This document shows positions 60,134 through 64,000 of a DNA stretch of 64,000 nt, piece by piece. Positions within the stretch are counted from its first letter, which is position 1, and every line of letters begins with the position of its first letter. The stretch spans positions 7,754,237 through 7,818,236 of the forward strand of contig CM035168.1 in NCBI GenBank assembly GCA_020205615.1. The letters are read 5' to 3'. Both the position numbers and the translations under genes were made by a program. A model generated the notes under the pieces. It was given only the letters and a program-made list of their open reading frames with translations. It had not been told where the DNA came from and did no database searches. The stretch is from Panax quinquefolius. Lineage: Eukaryota > Streptophyta > Magnoliopsida > Apiales > Araliaceae.

Positions 60134-60650
60134 AACTCTACCTCCTTCATGTGACGAATACTTTCAGGAAAGTACTTGTCGTTGAACAACTCTTGGAACT
60201 TCTTCCAAGACATCTTCAATGGCGCAGTTGAGTACGCTTTCTGATTCCCACCCGATGAATCCGCCTCGCCGCAACATGAAGGTGGCAAAGGAACCTTTTG
60301 CTCCTCGGAGCATCAAGACATCAAATATCTTGTTGATCTGTTTTATCACGTCTCGCCTTAAGTGGTTTTGGTCGTCCAAAAAACTCCGGTGGTCCTAGCT
60401 CCTTGAACTGCTTAGCGATGACCGTCCGAGAGTTGTCAGTGTTTCCACCTGCATTTTGGACAGGAGCCGCCCTCGCCCGATGTTGGATGAATTGCATAAA
60501 ACCTCTGAACGTCCCATCGTTCATCATTTGATCGTTGTTGTTTATTTGAGGATTATTGTCTTCCTGTTGCACATTATCCAGGGTATTAATATGTGGTGAC
60601 TCGACGGTGTCATGTGCTTCATTGCTTATCTCAACATTTTCGGATGCCAT
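60134..60650 (-). pseudogene. Tekay-like gag, minus strand, 3' part cut off
   Basis: The start ATG at 60648-60650 gives MASENVEISNEAHDTVESPH on the minus strand. The middle includes FRGFMQFIQHRARAAPVQNAGG and ELGPPEFFGRPKPLK. A frameshift near 60350 moves the frame to KGSFATFMLRRGG. It ends at the LTR boundary 60133 within the codons for the KEVEF segment. The rest of this element's internal region is not seen. Confidence 0.9.
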
Positions 60651-60808
60651 TTTCAAATATTGCCACAAAACAAGGGTTAATTAACATATCACATATTATC
60701 CTATACTCGATGAGCTAATTAAATACCAAATAAACTTAGGTAGGTAAATCTAGCGAAAGAATTCCCGCCTCCTCCTAGTTCTTGTCTCACCTCTCGACCA
60801 GGATCATA

Positions 60809-60826
60809 TCCCTAAGCTTTGATACT
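60809..60826 (-). promoter_or_regulatory. Primer binding site, minus element
   Basis: The minus strand reads AGTATCAAAGCTTAGGGA between the LTR end (60832) and gag. Confidence 0.6.
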
Positions 60827-60831
60827 AATTA

Positions 60832-60980
60832 TGTGACGCCCCAAAATGTATACATCACCCATCTTGAGTCGCCAAATACATGGTAAAAAATTCAAATACA
60901 ACTTAATTATACAACAGTCGTGTAAAATACGACAAAACATAATCTAAGAGTTTTAATAAGAATATTATCATCTAGACAAG
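60832..60980 (-). mobile_element. 3' end of a Tekay-like 5' LTR, minus, 149 bp
   Basis: It begins TGTGACGCCCC and is nearly the same as 51654-51798. It is cut at AGACAA, where a plus-strand leader takes over. Confidence 0.85.
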
Positions 60981-61117
60981 AACTAGGAGGGGAGAGACGG
61001 GGAATTCCTTCGCTAGTATGACCTACCTAAGTTTATTTGGTATTTAATTGGTCGGTCAGAGTATAGGGATAATATGTGACATGTCAATTAACCCTTATTT
61101 TGTGACAGTATTTGAAA
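60975..61117 (+). other. Plus-strand leader of the right-hand Tekay-like element, LTR and PBS missing
   Basis: From AGACAAGAACTAGGAGGGGA onward it matches the leader at 54819-54960. The six bases AGACAA also occur in the minus LTR, so the join is at shared sequence. Confidence 0.8.
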
Positions 61118-62230
61118 ATGGCATCTGAAATTATTGAGATCAGCAATGAAGCACATGAGACCGTTGGGTCACCAACGATCAATACCTAGGATAATGTGCA
61201 ACATGAAGATAATAATCCTCAGGTAAACAACAACATCGATCAAATGATGAACGATGGGATATTCAGAGGCTGTATGCAATTCATGCAACATCAGGCGAGA
61301 GCAGCTCCTGTTCAAAATGCAGGTGGAAACAATGGCAACTCACAGATGGTCACCGCTAAGAAATTCAAGGAGCTGGGACCATCGGAGTTTTGGGGAAAGC
61401 CAGAACCACTTAAGGCGGAGACGTGGATAAAGCAGATCACCAAGATATTTGATGTCTTGGGATGCTCCGAGGAGAAAAAGGATGTTGAGAGGAGAAACAG
61501 ATTACTGGTGGGAATCAGTAAAGCGTACTCAGCCTGCCGCACTCAAAATGTCTTGGGAGAAGTTCCAAGAGCTGTTAAATGACAAGTACTATCTATTCAT
61601 CACATGAAGGAGGTGGAGTTTATCAAGTTGGAGCAAAATAATATGACCGTGTCGTAGTATGAGGCTAAGTTTGCCGAGTTGTCCCGGTTCGAATCCCATT
61701 TGGTTGATAATGAGGAGAGAATAACGCGAATATTTTTGCGAGGTTTGAGACCCAAAATACTTCAATACCTCATTTCTCACAAACTGTATTTATATTCAGA
61801 TGTTGTAAATAGGGCTCAGTTATTGGAGCGCGATAATGAGTCAACCCAACCAAGAGAGAGCAGCCGACAAGTCGATAATACCAATGGTAAATCATCGAGC
61901 GGGGTGACAACAAACGTGGAGGAATCAACATACCGAAATGGTAACCACCGGTGGTAATCATGGCAAGATAATAGAAGAAATGATTCAAGTGAAAATTTCA
62001 AGAAGAGAGGATTTAACGATGACGGAAAACGCGTCAAGACCAAAGACCAAAGACCAAGACAAGACCAAAGACCAAAGACCAAAGACCAAAGAACAAATTT
62101 AGGGAGGAGAACGACCGCCGCGGTTAGATGCTACAGATGCGGAGAGGAGGGACATATAAGTTTAAACTGTCCACAGTCTTCCAAGGTATGTTTTAGTTAA
62201 GGAAAAGACGATCACATAGCTCGATTTTGT
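61118..62230 (+). pseudogene. Tekay-like gag, broken
   Basis: The start ATG at 61118 gives MASEIIEISNEAHETVGSPT. An in-frame TAG at 61187-61189 replaces Gln. Central Retrotrans_gag motifs are split by a frameshift near 61490. The first CCHC knuckle at 62129-62170 is intact (CYRCGEEGHISLNC). The second at 62189-62230 is broken by TAA at the second Cys region (CFS, stop, GKDDHIARFC). A 7-bp repeat tract lies in the basic linker. Confidence 0.9.
62034..62094 (+). repeat. 7-bp microsatellite (AAGACCA)n in gag
   Basis: About eight units with one interruption. Because seven is not a multiple of three, each change in copy number shifts the gag reading frame. Confidence 0.88.
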
Positions 62231-62379
62231 CCTGTAGTGAAATCAAGTCCAGCTGGTACGGTGGCACTAAGGGCAGATACGGACAAAACAAAGTAGGCGA
62301 TTTCAGGAAGAGCGTTTTTCGTGACTTCTCAAAAAGCGAGTAACCCAGACGAAGTTAGCACGGGTTAGTTAATTATAAA

Positions 62380-62840
62380 TTCTTGCGAAGTCTATACCTT
62401 ATTAGATACCGGTTCTGCCCACTCTTTTATTTCTCCTACTTGCACTCAACGTTTAAATTTGACTCCGAAAAAATTAGACTTTGACTTATTGGTTGAAACT
62501 CCGTTAGGAGAAACCTTCGTTACCTCCACTGTTTATAATTCTTGTTTGATTCAAATTGACACTTTCACATTACCTGTCGATCTTATCTCTTTGAAAATAC
62601 TTACATTCGATTTGATTTTAGGAATTGGTTGGTTAACTACTTATCATGCTAAAATTGATTATTTTCATAAGGTTGTTAGCTTTCATATTCCTAAACAACC
62701 TATTATGCGAATTCAAGCAACCAAACCATTAAAGTTAATCACTGTCATCTCAAGCCATAAAGCTATTCATTTATTGAAAAATGGATGTCAAGCTTTCTTA
62801 GCTCATGTCACGGATTTAAACAAAAATACGTCAGATTTGA
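62380..62840 (+). pseudogene. Tekay-like protease
   Basis: LLDTGSAHSFIS near 62400-62435 keeps the catalytic D-T-G. After a frame change follows LDFDLLVETPLGETFVTS and LILGIGWLTTYHAKIDYF. It runs in one frame into ISIVNKFLDVFPEELPGLPS, the start of RT, ending at a stop at 62906-62908. Confidence 0.87.
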
Positions 62841-63100
62841 ATGATATTTCTATTGTTAATAAATTTCTTGACGTATTCCCTGAAGAACTTCCTGGCCTAC
62901 CCTCATAGCGTGAAATTGAATTTTGTATCGACCTTGAACCTGGTACAAAACCCTCAAATACTTCTTCATCCAAAACGAACGTATCATATGCCGAAGACGT
63001 TGGCTCGAGCTATTGAAGATTACGACCATACCATCCAATACCATCCTGGAAAAGCGAACGTGGTAGCTGACGCACTGAGTAGAAGATCATATGCGGGTAC
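62841..63100 (+). pseudogene. RT start joined to RNase H end
   Basis: FLDVFPEELPGLPS and FCIDLEPGTKP-type codons are followed at about 62955 by a jump to YHPGKANVVADALSRR (63040-63093). The jump has the same CAAATA(T/C)TTCTTCA and AAAACGAACGTAT flanks as at 56825. Confidence 0.82.
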
Positions 63101-63345
63101 GAGTGCGATATTGTCAACACAAAGACCCATTTCGTACGACTTATAAAAGATGGAGATAGAGTTAAAGACTCCAAGAACCTACGTGAAGATAATGAATACA
63201 CGATTAGAATTGACTTTAATCAATAAAGTTAAAGCCGCTCAAGTTACAGACTCAGAGCTGATGAATGTGAAGAAGGTGCAAGAAGGCGTTATTTTTAAAG
63301 CAAGAATCGATAAAGAGAGGAAATCTTAACCCTCGATTTTATTGG
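63101..63345. other. Decayed integrase-region sequence
   Basis: Short motifs (AAAGCCGCTCAAGTTACAGA; TGAAGAAGGTGCAAGAAGGC) match 57025-57110 in the sister element. No continuous frame and no integrase DDE motif. Confidence 0.5.
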
Positions 63346-63715
63346 TCTATTTGAAATCCTCGATCGAGTAGGAACTATGGCCTATAAACTCGCTTTACCG
63401 CCAAGTATGTCTCGTGTTCATAACATTTTTCATATATCTATGTTACATAAATATGTGGAAGACCCGAACCACATTATTAAATTAGAACTAGACGAGATAG
63501 CAGAAGATTTAACGTATGAGGAGATACCTGTTAAAATGTTGGATAAAAAGGAATATATTCTAAGCTCCAAGGTTATACCTCAAGTCAAGGTTTTGTGGAT
63601 AAACCACGATGTTGAGGAAATGACCTGGGAATTAGAATCCGAAATAAAATTAAGGTATCCTCACCTCTTCGACATATCAAGTACGTACCCTAATTTCGAG
63701 GAAGAAATTTCATAA
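63346..63715 (+). pseudogene. Integrase C-terminus and chromodomain
   Basis: FEILDRVGTMAYKLALPPSM, VHNIFHISMLHKYVEDPNH, LTYEEIPVKMLDKKEYI and then VKVLWINHDVEEMTWELESE and LRYPHLFD. This is the full chromodomain-type tail of Tekay chromoviruses, better preserved than at 57150. In the family it reads chromatin marks to target integration. The integrase core is missing, so no active enzyme. Confidence 0.88.
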
Positions 63716-63726
63716 GAAGGGGAGGT
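63716..63726 (+). promoter_or_regulatory. Polypurine tract
   Basis: AGAAGGGGAGGT-type purine run just before the LTR start. Confidence 0.75.
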
Positions 63727-64000
63727 TGTAAGACCCCAACTTTTATGAATAAAGATTAAATTTTTCTCAAAATATATTATTGAATATTATGGTGTGGATA
63801 TGATATAATGTTATAGTCGTGGGTAATATTTGCAAATTTGCAAAGTAATCAAGTTGTTATAAAATATTCGATTGGTCGGAGAATATTCGTAGTTAGAAAA
63901 TGACAGAAATGTCTTTTTATAAAAATAACGGCGAAAGTTTTTCCGTTAAACTGTTGAAATACCCAGTGGTAAAAGTACAGTAATACGCGTGGTTACATAG
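63727..64000 (+). mobile_element. Tekay-like 3' LTR, first 274 bp, runs off the window
   Basis: It starts TGTAAGACCCCAACTTTTAT and matches the start of the LTRs at 57495 and 8590. The rest lies beyond the window. Confidence 0.9.

Overview
This window is repeat-dominated nuclear DNA from a flowering plant, most likely a eudicot. I infer this from the AT-richness, the plant-specific retroelement lineages (Tekay-like chromovirus, Tat/Retand-like Ty3/gypsy, SIRE/Maximus-like Ty1/copia), a CACTA transposon with plant tnp2-type transposase, and Stowaway-type MITEs. I find no intact host gene, tRNA, rRNA or CRISPR array. Nearly every recognisable protein-coding stretch is a decayed transposon gene.

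Layout. 1-6.1 kb: AT-rich sequence, a minisatellite, a (CA)n(TA)n microsatellite and an old gypsy LTR-like block. 6.1-21.8 kb: a decayed copia element read on the minus strand and split by a clear nest of insertions. Solo LTR 1 (8590-11365, TSD GTAGA) and solo LTR 2 (11447-20420, TSD GGTCC/GGTCT) both sit inside the copia RNase H region. A complete-ended CACTA transposon (13689-20113, TSD ACA) sits inside solo LTR 2. 21.9-23.6 kb: a hAT-like MITE, a microsatellite and a Stowaway MITE. 23.6-44.3 kb: the most striking structure, a head-to-tail array LTR-int-LTR-int-LTR-int-LTR with a period near 6 kb. Each internal block carries the same deletions, the same inserted non-coding block and its own 57-bp minisatellite. 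44.3-47.5 kb: gene-free AT-rich DNA with four MITE-like inverted-repeat elements. 47.5-51.65 kb: the 3' part of a Tat/Retand element (minus strand; LTR, PPT, 3' tandem repeats, pol) with catalytic residues lost. 51.65-60.98 kb: a Tekay-like element on the minus strand inserted into the Tat reverse transcriptase. It has been invaded by or rearranged with a plus-strand element, giving a head-to-head LTR palindrome. 60.98-64 kb: another plus-strand Tekay-like derivative, running off the window end in its 3' LTR.

How the parts fit. All the Tekay-like copies share one internal deletion that removes most of RT, RNase H and integrase while keeping gag, protease, a snippet of RT, and in the copies outside the array the integrase C-terminus. 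They therefore look like one non-autonomous lineage that must have used proteins from an autonomous relative. The tandem array is best explained by LTR-LTR unequal recombination within this lineage. Differences between array copies concentrate at CTG/CAG/CCG-type motifs and homopolymers, so some 'decay' may be base-calling error at methylated cytosines. Boundaries, TSDs and motifs were read by eye; no alignments or searches were run.
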